Part shown: piece after piece, positions 36,374-45,905 of the stretch | Layout: every line of letters starts with the position of its first letter | Numbering within the stretch: the stretch's first letter is position 1 | NCBI RefSeq assembly: GCF_003977615.1 | Contig: NZ_RYZR01000007.1 | Span: 310,001 to 374,000, forward strand | DNA from: Dyella dinghuensis | Lineage (GTDB): Bacteria; Pseudomonadota; Gammaproteobacteria; Xanthomonadales; Rhodanobacteraceae | Reading direction: 5' to 3' | Length of the DNA: 64,000 nt | Translations under genes and position numbers: made by a program | The notes under the pieces: generated by a model | The model's input: only the letters and a program-made list of their open reading frames with translations | What the model was told of the DNA's origin: nothing | Database searches by the model: none

Positions 36374-38300
36374 GATCGATCTCCTCGTTGAGGCGCTCCC
36401 GTGCCTTGCTCAACAGCGTGGGTGGCGCTGAACGTAGACGCTCATCTGGCGGCTCAGGGTGCTTCCCGTTCGAAAGCGCCATCAATCGCTGCGAAGTAAG
36501 CGTGTCCGCTTCGTTGTCACTGGGCAGCAAAGCTGCATTCTCCTTAAGTCGAAGCAATACAAATGCGGACGCGGTTATTTGCTCAATATGCGGTGCTTCA
36601 GGAACGATGCGATCAGCCTCGCGCTCGCGCGAAAGAAAGCGCCATTCGAAGAGGTCGCGCGCGTTCAATTCGGATGCTTCGCAAACTTTCTTGCAAATCT
36701 CCGCTCGGCTCGAGGCGACGGTTGTTTCGTCCTTGGTGACGAGCAGGTCGCTAAGTTGTTTGAGCGCAGAGGACCATTTCTCACGCGCTTGACCCACGGC
36801 ACTGACTGGCCAGAGCGTGGTAAAGAAAATCGTGATCCAGATATTGCCGATGAAAATCCCGACTACACGATCACGCAGCTCCGTCAGGTCGTCCGCGGGG
36901 CCGTAGCCTTGCATGACGCCGAGAAAGAATGCGAACGCGATCTGCATGCCTGCATACGCAATCGTTTCGCTGCTGGTGGAAATCCACGCGCAGAACACCG
37001 ATACCACGGCAATAAGCAGGCAGAGCTCGCCGATATCGGTCAGATGGGGAAGTGCGAAGACGATGCACAAACCAGCAATCAATCCGCCAATGACGGCGCC
37101 GGAGAGTCGCAAGGCCAACTTGTGGATGCTCTCGCCAAACGTCGTCAGTGCGATGAAGAAGCAGGTGGTGACGGCCGTGCGTATGCCGGGCCAATCAAGG
37201 AGCGAGTAAGTCGCATAGGAGGCCAATACCGCGCACATCACCTTGAACGCGAAGCGAGCGTGCGATCGATTCGCTAGTGCGCTCTCTACAGGCGATTGCT
37301 TTCGAGTCGCTGGCGCGTTGGCCACTGCAGCAGCCGGCAATTTGCCGGATGCTTCGTCGAGGAGCGCGTCGGCCGCGCTACGAAGGGCTGCATGGGATGG
37401 CGCAGCGTCGGGTGGCAACGGTTCGAATGCATGGTTTGGAACATCAGCTGCGACACCGCGACGTTGTAGAAAAAGATTCCTACTTTGCCGGAGCGTATAC
37501 GCCAAGGAACGCCTCGAACCAGGTGTAACGCTCGATGGCAGATATCGCGCTATCTGCAGCATCTCCAGCACAATGGCGAGCAAACGGCCGTCTTCCTGCG
37601 CAAAGACCTTGATCTTCTTATTCCACATAAACGCTTTGTTCTTCAGCTCATTGAGTGAGAGCAGTTCAATGCGCAATTGCGAGGGGTCTGCGGAATAAGG
37701 GTTTTCGATGTAGCCGGCAACTTGTTCCATCAGCTGTGCGGCCCGGTTTCGCGCGAGCACAACAGGGCTTTCACCGGTCAGTAGATTGGCCAGGACGGTG
37801 ATGCTTGCTGGTATGGCGACAACGACCCACAGCCATAACACCATGTGCGTCACGAATTCCGTGGTTGGTACGTCGTCCAGAAGCGTCTGGGACAACACCA
37901 GTACGAAACCGGCCAAAAAGGCGATCGGGCCCAGCGGACTGGCGCGCGCGATAAATGTTCCGATCAGCGTACTGAAGGCAAGCAGTGGAATTCTTAGCGC
38001 AGGTTCGGCGGCGTCGAACACGTAAAACAGCAACGACAACGCGACGGCCAATGTCACCGCAACCAGTCCGCCCACTGCAGTTATAAGCGTAGAGGCGACG
38101 TCTTCGCGGCTGACCATGAAGACGAGGTAGGCGACATAGGCCGGCAGCGGAACCTGAAACACCATGGCGATGACGACAGCAACAACGGTGCATCCAGTGA
38201 TGCGGATGATGGCGCGAACGCGAGTGTCGCTGAGTGCAAGTTCTCGTCGGAGCAGCCGGCTCAGCGCATCTCTGGCGGGAAGTTCAATCGGCGCGTGCAT
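36354..38300 (-). CDS. FUSC-family inner-membrane exporter (aromatic-acid efflux type)
   Basis: A 648-residue inner-membrane protein of the AaeB/p-hydroxybenzoate exporter family. Hydrophobic clusters lie at about 30-160 and again at about 340-490 with a cytoplasmic region in between, the two-half FUSC plan. The second half starts near FAFKVMCAVLASYATYSLLD. It overlaps the HlyD gene by 17 bases, so it is translationally coupled, and it overlaps TolC by 20 at the other end. The substrate probably includes aromatic carboxylates, by family and not by anything proved here. Confidence 0.9.
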   Translation of the reverse strand: MHAPIELPARDALSRLLRRELALSDTRVRAIIRITGCTVVAVVIAMVFQVPLPAYVAYLVFMVSREDVASTLITAVGGLVAVTLAVALSLLFYVFDAAEPALRIPLLAFSTLIGTFIARASPLGPIAFLAGFVLVLSQTLLDDVPTTEFVTHMVLWLWVVVAIPASITVLANLLTGESPVVLARNRAAQLMEQVAGYIENPYSADPSQLRIELLSLNELKNKAFMWNKKIKVFAQEDGRLLAIVLEMLQIARYLPSSVTPGSRRSLAYTLRQSRNLFLQRRGVAADVPNHAFEPLPPDAAPSHAALRSAADALLDEASGKLPAAAVANAPATRKQSPVESALANRSHARFAFKVMCAVLASYATYSLLDWPGIRTAVTTCFFIALTTFGESIHKLALRLSGAVIGGLIAGLCIVFALPHLTDIGELCLLIAVVSVFCAWISTSSETIAYAGMQIAFAFFLGVMQGYGPADDLTELRDRVVGIFIGNIWITIFFTTLWPVSAVGQAREKWSSALKQLSDLLVTKDETTVASSRAEICKKVCEASELNARDLFEWRFLSREREADRIVPEAPHIEQITASAFVLLRLKENAALLPSDNEADTLTSQRLMALSNGKHPEPPDERLRSAPPTLLSKARERLNEEIDHASRAI

Positions 38301-39324
38301 GGTTCACTCGCACGGAAGCCGTTGCGCCGATGCGCAAGAACGGCTGCGATGATTCATTCAAACGCACCCACACGGGAAACCGCTGCGCGACCACCACCCA
38401 GTTCAGGTTTCGATCCACATCCGGAAGTCCGGGACCCGCGGCTCCCGCCGGTTGAACGCCCGCACCCAGGCTTTCGACCACGCCTTGCAAGGGTTGCCCT
38501 TCGTTGCCCATCACCCATACCGTGGCGGCATCGCCGGTGTGCAAACCACGCAGATCCGTTTCGCGGAAATTGGCGACGGCATACCAACTGTTGTCATCGA
38601 TCAGCGTAAAGAGCGGATGTCCGGCAACAGCGAACGATCCCAATGCGAGATTGAAACCCACCACCTTACCGTTCACCGACGCACGGATGACGGTTTCGCG
38701 AAGATCGCGCGCTGCCAATGCCTCTTCGGCCTGGGCGCCCAGCAATTGCGCTTTCAGGCTCTCTACATCGCCAATGGCCTCTTTGGCCTGGGCCGCTTGT
38801 TGTGTCGCTGCGGCCAATTGCGCGGCGGCTGTGTGTTCATTCGTGCGCGCTTCATCGATTTGCTGTGCAGTGACGAAGCCCTTGGCCAGGAGCGGTTGCA
38901 TGCGCGCGAGTGTGTCGTGCGCCAAAGCCAGTTGCTGTTGCGCGCGATCCACTTCGTGCGCGGCAGCTTGCGCGCCGGATCCCTGCGCCGTCACCTGCCG
39001 TCCGGTAAGGTCGATTTCCGCCTGCAGGGCTGCGACTTGAGCCTTGGCCTGCTGGAGTTTCAGCTCGAACGGTTCCGGGTCGATTTGTAGCAGCACATCC
39101 CCTTGGTGGACGACCTGGTCGTTGCGAATATGGATGGCTACGATCCGGCCGCTGACTTCCGGTGTAATGCCTGCGCTATACGCAAAAATATAGGCATCAT
39201 GTGTTCTTGGCCGTTTGTCCACCACGATCATCGCCACGATGATGAGTGCCAGCGCCGAGACGATGGAGAGAATGGCAATGACACGGCCCACAGCGGTGTT
39301 GGCTTGCATGGAAGTCGTCTCCAT
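38284..39324 (-). CDS. HlyD-family membrane fusion protein (EmrA/AaeA-like)
   Basis: A 346-residue periplasmic adaptor with an N-terminal membrane anchor (about 12-34), a biotinyl-lipoyl half motif (SGRIVAIHIRNDQVVHQGDV), a coiled-coil hairpin (about 95-185) and the second half VNGKVVGFNLALGSFAVAGH. These place it in the EmrA/AaeA group. The start immediately follows the YtcA stop (TGA then ATG). It should link the FUSC pump to TolC. Confidence 0.92.
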   Translation of the reverse strand: METTSMQANTAVGRVIAILSIVSALALIIVAMIVVDKRPRTHDAYIFAYSAGITPEVSGRIVAIHIRNDQVVHQGDVLLQIDPEPFELKLQQAKAQVAALQAEIDLTGRQVTAQGSGAQAAAHEVDRAQQQLALAHDTLARMQPLLAKGFVTAQQIDEARTNEHTAAAQLAAATQQAAQAKEAIGDVESLKAQLLGAQAEEALAARDLRETVIRASVNGKVVGFNLALGSFAVAGHPLFTLIDDNSWYAVANFRETDLRGLHTGDAATVWVMGNEGQPLQGVVESLGAGVQPAGAAGPGLPDVDRNLNWVVVAQRFPVWVRLNESSQPFLRIGATASVRVNHARAD

Positions 39325-39612
39325 TCAGGCCAGCCATAGAAGCCATATAGCCAGCGTCGCCGCTGTCCACATGCTCAGATAGACGATCACGGGTACCGGG
39401 AGCGTCGCGTCAATGCCGGTTTTCACAAGCACGCCACGGATCACGACGACGACGACAATGCCAAGAAGTGCACAGACCATCCATGTTGGAAAATAGGAGC
39501 CAAGAATGTTTCGCGAAGGCGAGGCGCTGCACGCGGCAACGCCGATCGACAAACATGACACCCATGCTCCGCGAAGATAATCACGTCCACGAGCTGGTTG
39601 ATGAGAGTGCAT
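39325..39612 (-). CDS. YtcA-family lipoprotein
   Basis: A 95-residue small membrane lipoprotein. A lipobox (GVAAC, Cys28) is preceded by an N-terminal signal with LSIGVAA. Two hydrophobic segments follow: YFPTWMVCALLGIVVVVVIR, then VIVYLSMWTAATLAIWLLWL. This matches YtcA proteins, which accompany FUSC-type exporters. The ATG at 39612 follows AAGAAGG. The longer frame to 40065 would run inside the AraC gene. Function within the exporter is not known. Confidence 0.82.
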   Translation of the reverse strand: MHSHQPARGRDYLRGAWVSCLSIGVAACSASPSRNILGSYFPTWMVCALLGIVVVVVIRGVLVKTGIDATLPVPVIVYLSMWTAATLAIWLLWLA

Positions 39613-39653
39613 CTTCAAAACCTTCTTAGGTAAGGTCTGTTCAAAAAGTATCG

Positions 39654-40583
39654 TCAAGCCGCTTCCGCGCGCTTGCTGTTGGTGAGCGACTTCCGCCACG
39701 CACCTGGCGCAACGCCCATCTTTTGCGTGAAGACGCGACTGAAGTGGCTTTGATCGGAAAAACCAGCGTTGAACGCAATGTCTGCGAGAGAGATATCGGG
39801 GTCCGCCATCAGCTCGAGCGCCATGTCGACTCGGCGCGATAGCAGCCATTGATGCGGCGACATGCCGATGCTCTTCTTGAAGCCGCGCGCCAGTGCGCCT
39901 GCTGAAAGGCCGCAGGCTTCCGCCATTTCGTTGATGGATATCCCTTCGAAAATGCGTTCGCGCATCATCTGCGTGACCAGCTTCTGCTGCCATGGCGCAA
40001 GCGCTCCCCGAACGATGTCGGAGCGCGTCGAGGACCCACTGTAAGTGGAGACCATATATACACACAGGCCTTGAAGAAGGTGGTCGATGAGCGCCTGGTT
40101 TGCCGCAGGTGCCTTATTGAAGATGGGTAACAGCGTCTGCCCAATACTGCCCACGATGCTGTCTCTGAAGCATTCACCCGGATGAATGGCAAGACCGCTG
40201 ACGTTTCGCTTCCCGAGCTCCTCGCCAATTTCGACAATGGCTTGACGCGGTATGTAGAAATAAAGCGAATGCAGAGGATCGCCGATATACATGATCGGGT
40301 CGCGGCGCAAATCCAGCATGTACGTTGTGCCGCTTTCACACGACGTCGAACATACGGAACGGCCATCGCACCAAAGTTCGTGCGTGCTTTGCTTTCGCAA
40401 GTTCAGACACACCAGGTAGGCATCGTCGTTTCCCATCGGGGAAGTCATGCCGTAACCCGCTTTGTCGATGCGAAGTTCCGTTACCGCGAGGCGCGCACCT
40501 CGTCTTGTCTGGCTGCGCAGGACGGGTGGATCGCTGAGGTGAAAGGAGCGGCCAAGCCGATCGCCGAATGCACCGTGATACAT
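39654..40583 (-). CDS. AraC-family transcriptional regulator
   Basis: A 309-residue regulator. The ligand-sensing N-terminal domain (about 1-185) is followed by the AraC helix-turn-helix pair (about 205-305): ISINEMAEACGLSAGALARG and LADIAFNAGFSDQSHFSRVF. It starts 41 bases before the YtcA gene on the same strand, so it probably leads or autoregulates the efflux operon, in the way AaeR or other aromatic-acid sensors do. Of two nearby ATGs, the one at 40583 is preferred because a GGAGAG site sits 6 bases before it, while the ATG at 40589 has none. Confidence 0.92.
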   Translation of the reverse strand: MYHGAFGDRLGRSFHLSDPPVLRSQTRRGARLAVTELRIDKAGYGMTSPMGNDDAYLVCLNLRKQSTHELWCDGRSVCSTSCESGTTYMLDLRRDPIMYIGDPLHSLYFYIPRQAIVEIGEELGKRNVSGLAIHPGECFRDSIVGSIGQTLLPIFNKAPAANQALIDHLLQGLCVYMVSTYSGSSTRSDIVRGALAPWQQKLVTQMMRERIFEGISINEMAEACGLSAGALARGFKKSIGMSPHQWLLSRRVDMALELMADPDISLADIAFNAGFSDQSHFSRVFTQKMGVAPGAWRKSLTNSKRAEAA

Positions 40584-40948
40584 GAGCATCTCTCCGAACC
40601 TTATGGTCGCATTCCGATTGGAAAGTTACGCGCATGCATCCATGGCCGAAGCCTTCGTCAGGGTAAACTTGGTGACACGAAGGGATACATCGAATCACCC
40701 GAAAGTGTAAGAAGATCCCGTATGACACCCATGTTGCATACCACCCACCTTCATTGGCGGGTCACAGCGCATCGAGCATGCGCGCACATTCCAATTCTTT
40801 AACATTGATCTCGTTTAGGGCGACGTGACGTACGCGCCCCTGCTTGATATTGGATCGTGCCAATTCATGCGCCTATCCCCCACGTGGGGGACGGTCCCGC
40901 CGATAGCGTCAGCAAAGAGAAAACGACGCAAGCATGCGAAAGTTTCGT
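40584..40948. other. Upstream region of the AraC efflux operon, with a GC-rich palindrome
   Basis: About 365 bases separate the end of the large regulator from the AraC start; no gene is supported. It should hold the AraC promoter. A perfect palindrome TCCCCCACGTGGGGGA lies at 40876-40891 (listed separately). Other sequence is unremarkable. Confidence 0.5.
40876..40891. promoter_or_regulatory. GC-rich palindrome, operator or terminator
   Basis: TCCCCCACGTGGGGGA is a perfect 16-base palindrome. It is 58 bases beyond the stop of the large ATPase regulator and about 290 bases upstream of the AraC start. No U-run follows on either strand. Confidence 0.4.
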
Positions 40949-43900
40949 TTACGCCATGAGGCGCGCAAAGGTGTCCTGGAGCCGATGGCCGGGCGGAAGA
41001 CTATCGAGCAAACGTTGTGCTTGCCGGTTGGAAAGTTGCTCATGAAGCAATGCACGGGCGCTATCGCCTTCTACGCGATGCAACCGGGCCGCGGTGCGGT
41101 GAACTCGCCAGTCCGCCATGGGCGCGCCCATCATCTCCGTGATATGTAGAGCATCGTTGATCACGCGCGACGCCTGTTGGAGATCGCCTTCTTCGATCGC
41201 AACGCGGCACCGCACTTCACGCGCCATGGCGCGCCACGTCACTTCAATGGTTCGGTCGGAACGCTCGGCCATGCGATCGGCATGCACGCGTGCCTGCTCG
41301 ACGTCGCCTGATCGCAATAGCGCGTCGGCCAGTGACCACTCCAGCAGAAGTAGCCAATACCAATCCGTGATGACTGGCCGCTCGAGCATGTCGTGCTCAA
41401 GCTCCTTCAGCATGCCGATGCCTGCATCGAGATTTCCAAGCCCAACTTCCGTTATTCCGGCGAGCAGCGTGCAATGCCGAATTTCATTCGGAAGCACCGG
41501 CGTGTAGAGCGCAGCCGGCTGATGACCCGTTTTATCTTTGTAGAAGCCGAGCTTTCTGCAAATGTCCCCGGTCGCTTGATAGTCTCCGGCCATGCAGTAA
41601 AGAAATCCGCGAAGCGTTTCCAGCGCACAGATGCTGTAGCGATTGGCGTTGCCGACAAAGAGCGCCTCGCTGTCATCGAACTCTTTCAACGCGCGGCCCC
41701 ACTCGCCCAGCAATGTGTACGCCCAAGGCCGGCCGAGATGAGCCATCCAAATGGCACGGAAGATGTTGAAGTCGGGACGATCGACGGCATGCCTTACCAG
41801 TATCTGCAGATTCGTATCGACCGTTTCCAGGCACTCCCGGTATCGACTGGATACCAGGCACATCATGCTGTATTCGATCAAACCCCAAGCGGTGATTTCG
41901 CGGTCGAGACCATTCCGAAGAGGAATCAGGCTTTCCTCGCAAAGTTTGGCCTTCTGGGTGTCCCATCCACCAATCCAGATGCTCCATGCGGCGCTGCTTA
42001 GCCTGATCCGCGCCCTCAATTGCGGCTCTGGCTGCGCACTGCTCAAGCGCGCGGCATTTTCCAGATGTGTGATGCTTGCAGCGGCGTCTCGCCAGCTGAC
42101 CGTAAAGCCCAAGCCCAGTTCGGCACGTGCCTGGACATCGGGGAAGTGCAATTGCTCGGAAATCTGCAGTAGATCGGTGAAGGTTTGAAGCGCCTTTGGA
42201 TCATGGCTTGCTGCGTAGATGGAAGCGCGATCTTCCAAGAGCGTTGTCTGTGTCATTTCGCGCTCGCCATTGGAAAGATGCAACGCGATTTCGTCGGCTT
42301 TGCCGAGAATGGCCAATGCATCCTGATGCGCGAAGCGGCGCTTCGCTGTTTGCAGTGCGATCTTTAAGTAGAGGAGTCCCTTGGACCATTCGCGTGCATT
42401 GGAAAATTGCTCGGCAAGTTCGAATGCCGCGTGCGCTCTTAACTCGCTTGGGTACGACTTTTCCAACTCTTTGCCGATCAACGCATGACTCTGCGCCAAT
42501 CGCAGGGGGCCCTGGCGGTTCAGCAGCACTTCCCTGAGCAGCGCGTGATTGAACCGGTATAGCCGAACCACTTCGCCACCACCCAGCGTATCCATGTCAT
42601 GGCGATGAATGAATGTTCGGGTTCGGCATAGCGCCTCGCACACCTCTTCGAATCGGCGCGTGCTGAGGCCCGCCGCGGTAGCGGGTACAACAGAATTGAA
42701 CACGTCGCCTACCGCACTGGCCGCTTCCAGGACGCGTTGTGTCTCATCATCGAGACTGGAAATTTTCGTCTCGACCACATGCGCGATCGTCTGGGGTATC
42801 TCGAAGCGGATCTGCGAAAGCGGTACGTCGCTTTTCCATTGGCCGCGATCGATGGATACCAGCTGGATGCTCTTCAAATGATCCAGGATCGTACTCAGAA
42901 AGAGCGGATTGCCGCTTGATTGACGCAAGAGCAGTTGAACAAACGAACGTCCGTCTTCGGAATCGTCGGCCCGGACATACTCCGCAATGTCGCTTTGGCG
43001 CAGTCCATGCAAGTGAATGGACTCGCACAACTTGTGCAGCAGCAATTCGTTGACAAGTTGCCTGAGTGCCGGGCCACGCGTCGCCAGATCGTCTGAACGA
43101 TACGTAGCGATGAGCAGCAGCTTGACGGACGACCGTCGTCTGGCTAACGCAGAAATGAGGTCGAGTGTAGAGAAATCTGCCCAATGCAGATCCTCCAGCA
43201 ACAGTACGAACGCTTCATTCTCGGCGAGTACTTCAATCAGTTCGCAGAACTCGCCGAGCATGCGGCTACGAGCGGACACATGCGCCACTTTCTGCAGCAA
43301 TGCCCGATGTTCACGGGACAGAAGCCCCGTCACTTGATTGGCCCAGGACGGCGCCACGGTGACCAGGATGTCCTGCACCTTGTTGCTGTTGGCGCCTTTC
43401 AGTAGCCGGGAGAGTGCCTCAATAACGGGATAGAAGGGCTCGGCGCCGCTGAAGCCTTCGATACAGCGGCCGTACGACAGCGATGTATGTTGACTGGACA
43501 GATTGCTGCAAAACGTTTCAACCAACGCCGTTTTGCCGATACCCGCATCGCCGTGCACGAATACGATCTTTGGGCGGCCTTCGCGCGCCTGATGGAGTGC
43601 TTCGTGCAACGCATCCAATGGCGCTGCTCTACCAATAAGATGCGATGTCGTTGCGGATGAGAGTAAGTTATCGGTCTTCTGCGCAGTGGTTACATCTGCA
43701 ATAAAGCGGTAGCCACGGCCTCGATGCGTTTCGATGTAACGCGGGCGTTGTGCGTCGTCGCCTAATGCATTGCGTATCGCCAGCACATGTCCCTTCAGTA
43801 CCTCGGGTTGAACGGCGACGCCCGACCAAAGGGATTCAAGAAGTTCATCATGCGTGATCAGGCGCCCAGGATGCTCGACCATGTAACGGAGCACATCGAA

Positions 43901-44002
43901 TGCCTTCGCAGTGATCGTGACACTGACGGGCTCGCTCTCACCGGCATCGCGCCATAGCCGGTGATTGGCTGGGTCCAGACGAAAGGGTTTGAATTCCTTC
44001 AT
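40949..44002 (-). CDS. Large regulator: OmpR-type winged helix, AAA/NB-ARC-like ATPase, TPR
   Basis: A 1017-residue cytoplasmic protein. Residues about 5-102 form an OmpR/PhoB-type winged helix (LRYMVEHPGRLITHDELLES, RYIETHRGRGYRFIADV). An ATPase module follows (about 120-420) with Walker A GDAGIGKTAL (151-160) and a Walker B region FVLLLEDLHWAD. The rest is helical repeat (TPR-like, about 540-1000). The architecture is that of CadC-winged-helix fused to MalT/STAND-type ATPases. It starts 37 bases after the stop of the TPR-LuxR gene, so the two are cotranscribed; the spacing suggests they work together. The signal and target are unknown. Confidence 0.88.
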   Translation of the reverse strand: MKEFKPFRLDPANHRLWRDAGESEPVSVTITAKAFDVLRYMVEHPGRLITHDELLESLWSGVAVQPEVLKGHVLAIRNALGDDAQRPRYIETHRGRGYRFIADVTTAQKTDNLLSSATTSHLIGRAAPLDALHEALHQAREGRPKIVFVHGDAGIGKTALVETFCSNLSSQHTSLSYGRCIEGFSGAEPFYPVIEALSRLLKGANSNKVQDILVTVAPSWANQVTGLLSREHRALLQKVAHVSARSRMLGEFCELIEVLAENEAFVLLLEDLHWADFSTLDLISALARRRSSVKLLLIATYRSDDLATRGPALRQLVNELLLHKLCESIHLHGLRQSDIAEYVRADDSEDGRSFVQLLLRQSSGNPLFLSTILDHLKSIQLVSIDRGQWKSDVPLSQIRFEIPQTIAHVVETKISSLDDETQRVLEAASAVGDVFNSVVPATAAGLSTRRFEEVCEALCRTRTFIHRHDMDTLGGGEVVRLYRFNHALLREVLLNRQGPLRLAQSHALIGKELEKSYPSELRAHAAFELAEQFSNAREWSKGLLYLKIALQTAKRRFAHQDALAILGKADEIALHLSNGEREMTQTTLLEDRASIYAASHDPKALQTFTDLLQISEQLHFPDVQARAELGLGFTVSWRDAAASITHLENAARLSSAQPEPQLRARIRLSSAAWSIWIGGWDTQKAKLCEESLIPLRNGLDREITAWGLIEYSMMCLVSSRYRECLETVDTNLQILVRHAVDRPDFNIFRAIWMAHLGRPWAYTLLGEWGRALKEFDDSEALFVGNANRYSICALETLRGFLYCMAGDYQATGDICRKLGFYKDKTGHQPAALYTPVLPNEIRHCTLLAGITEVGLGNLDAGIGMLKELEHDMLERPVITDWYWLLLLEWSLADALLRSGDVEQARVHADRMAERSDRTIEVTWRAMAREVRCRVAIEEGDLQQASRVINDALHITEMMGAPMADWRVHRTAARLHRVEGDSARALLHEQLSNRQAQRLLDSLPPGHRLQDTFARLMA

Positions 44003-44039
44003 TCGAGCACCGGTTGCATAAGTATGCGTTTCGCCTTTT

Positions 44040-45584
44040 TTAGATGAGACCCAACTCCGTCGCCCTGGACACGGCCTCGGCGCGGTTCTTGGAGGCTAGC
44101 TTGATAAAGATATGTTTGGCGTGCGATTTCACGGTTTCCGGCGTGATCTGCAACTCGCGAGCGATGGATTTGTTGGAAAGCCCCAGACTCATCAAGCGTA
44201 GGATAATCGTCTCCCGGGCGCTTAGCGATTCTACAAGCCGATGATTTGTTCTGAATTTTTTCGGTAGCGACGCGTGCACCACGGGCGTCGTGAGCAGCCG
44301 GCCGATGTACAGGCCCAGATGTCCAGGAGTCCTGGTTTCGCCAGATCGCCAAAGTTGCCTGAGGGGTGCTTCGATCAACGGCATGTCATCGAGAAAGCTT
44401 CGAAACAACCCTGCGGTGGCACCTTGATGCAGCGCCGCCAGCAATTCTTCGTGCGCACGCGTTATCTGCCCCAGCGTATAAAGCGCGCTCGATAGCAGGA
44501 TTGTGAGTTTGACGACCAGGGCAGGGTGATTGCGATGCAAGGCCGCGTTGCGCAGATCGTCAAGTGACCGGGCCGTACTGATCCCCGGGCCGTTTGCCAG
44601 CTGCAGGCGAAGGTTTGCGATCTGCATAGGGCACGCGTCGATATTTTTGGGACGGCTTTTAGCGTCGACGTCACCATAAAACTCGTTAAGTTGCGCCAAG
44701 GCTGTCTCGGCGCGGTCAAGGCGGTTGTCGTGAATGTGCAGGGCAACTTCTTCCGCCTTGCAGCCTAGTACCAGTCGATGCCAACGTCGTTGCACGCCTA
44801 TTTGTTCGCCACGGTGCAGCAGCAGCAACGCGATGTTTTGGTTCCCTCTGGCTGCGGCGATTTTGGCGGAAAGGATGTACGCGATGAGCGCACTCTCGAT
44901 CGCGCCGCTTTCTTCAATAGCACTGAGGCGCCCGCGAAGCAGCGTGTCCGCGTCATCCACGGCGCCGGCTTCGTAGTGCAGCTGAGCCAGCACGGAGGTC
45001 GGAAGGAGCGATGCATAGGCTTCTGTGCCGACGGAGCCCTTGCACAGAAACAGTGCGTCCTTGGCCAGGCGTTCGGCCAATTTGAAGCGTAGCTGTTCGG
45101 CCTCTGCCGCGGCTTCGATGGACAGGTTGATGATTGCCATCAGCACAGACATGGCATTACCACGAGGCGCTTTTCCCCGTGATAATTCATAGAACGGCAT
45201 AAAGTCACGCGTACGCCAGGAGCAAAACTTCATGACCGTAGTCAGGGTCGACCGGTACCTCGCTCCGGTTCCGCGTGCCAACACCGACTGAGCGCGAAAC
45301 ATCGCTTCGTCGATGTCGTCTTCCCAAAGGCTTCCCAGCGCAAGCAATGTCTCGACTTCATCGCAAGGGAAGTCACGCAGGAAGCGGTCTTTTTGCAGGA
45401 AGGCTTTGCGCAGCATCGCCGTCAGCAAAACCACGTCGGTTCCCTGCAGGGCGCCAACCGCACGCCATGCCGACTCGAGCAGTCTCCTTAGCGCTTCATC
45501 GGGATCGTCGAGATCGTGCCAGTCCTGCACCCATCCCAAATCGACGGGAGTGGTTGCGCCGCTCGCAACGGACAAGAGATTCAT
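44040..45584 (-). CDS. TPR-containing LuxR-type regulator without ATPase
   Basis: A 514-residue protein. Residues about 10-430 are helical repeat (TPR/MalT-like: SLWEDDIDEAMFRAQSVLAR, LPTSVLAQLHYEAGAVDDAD). The LuxR helix-turn-helix sits near the end (LSARETIILRLMSLGLSNKS, then ITPETVKSHAKHIFIKLASK). It lacks a Walker-type ATPase seen in MalT and LuxR-LAL proteins, while its downstream neighbour has one. A strong GGAGGG site precedes the ATG. It probably binds DNA as a partner of, or in answer to, the ATPase regulator. Confidence 0.88.
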   Translation of the reverse strand: MNLLSVASGATTPVDLGWVQDWHDLDDPDEALRRLLESAWRAVGALQGTDVVLLTAMLRKAFLQKDRFLRDFPCDEVETLLALGSLWEDDIDEAMFRAQSVLARGTGARYRSTLTTVMKFCSWRTRDFMPFYELSRGKAPRGNAMSVLMAIINLSIEAAAEAEQLRFKLAERLAKDALFLCKGSVGTEAYASLLPTSVLAQLHYEAGAVDDADTLLRGRLSAIEESGAIESALIAYILSAKIAAARGNQNIALLLLHRGEQIGVQRRWHRLVLGCKAEEVALHIHDNRLDRAETALAQLNEFYGDVDAKSRPKNIDACPMQIANLRLQLANGPGISTARSLDDLRNAALHRNHPALVVKLTILLSSALYTLGQITRAHEELLAALHQGATAGLFRSFLDDMPLIEAPLRQLWRSGETRTPGHLGLYIGRLLTTPVVHASLPKKFRTNHRLVESLSARETIILRLMSLGLSNKSIARELQITPETVKSHAKHIFIKLASKNRAEAVSRATELGLI

Positions 45585-45905
45585 GGATCCACCCTCCGCC
45601 GTCGTGGGGCGTACTGAATCAAGCCAATGCTGCCCCGGTCACGTACGCTGTCAGGATGGCTTGCGGTACGCGGTAACATTAAAAAAGAAGATCACCCAAC
45701 TCACCTAGCTGACCGTTGATTCGCGCAACGTGTCATTCGTCCTTTGGATAGAGAAATTAGGTGAGATACGGCGTACTGTCGTGAAATCGCGGTTTTGTTT
45801 TGGTCTTCTTTCGGTTTTTTCGTCAAGGCGTCCGATAAGCGCGCACGATCCATGATCGCGGTTCCCGCGCCGAGGATGCGTCCCCCGTATGGGTACTTTT
45901 TTTGC
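45585..45905. other. Regulatory gap between response regulator and TPR-LuxR gene
   Basis: 321 bases without a gene. An inverted repeat of CTCACCTA (45700-45707) and TAGGTGAG (45758-45765) flanks a possible promoter of the LuxR gene. A T-rich patch (TTTTGTTTTGGTC near 45790, TTTTTTCG near 45823) looks like downstream terminator material of the response regulator, but no clear stem is present. Confidence 0.4.

Noticed and set aside
36459-37277. Plus-strand frame inside the FUSC gene
   Set aside because: Antisense shadow of the overlapping exporter operon.
39613-40065. N-terminal extension of the YtcA frame
   Set aside because: It runs inside the AraC gene; the lipobox and ribosome site fix the start at 39612.
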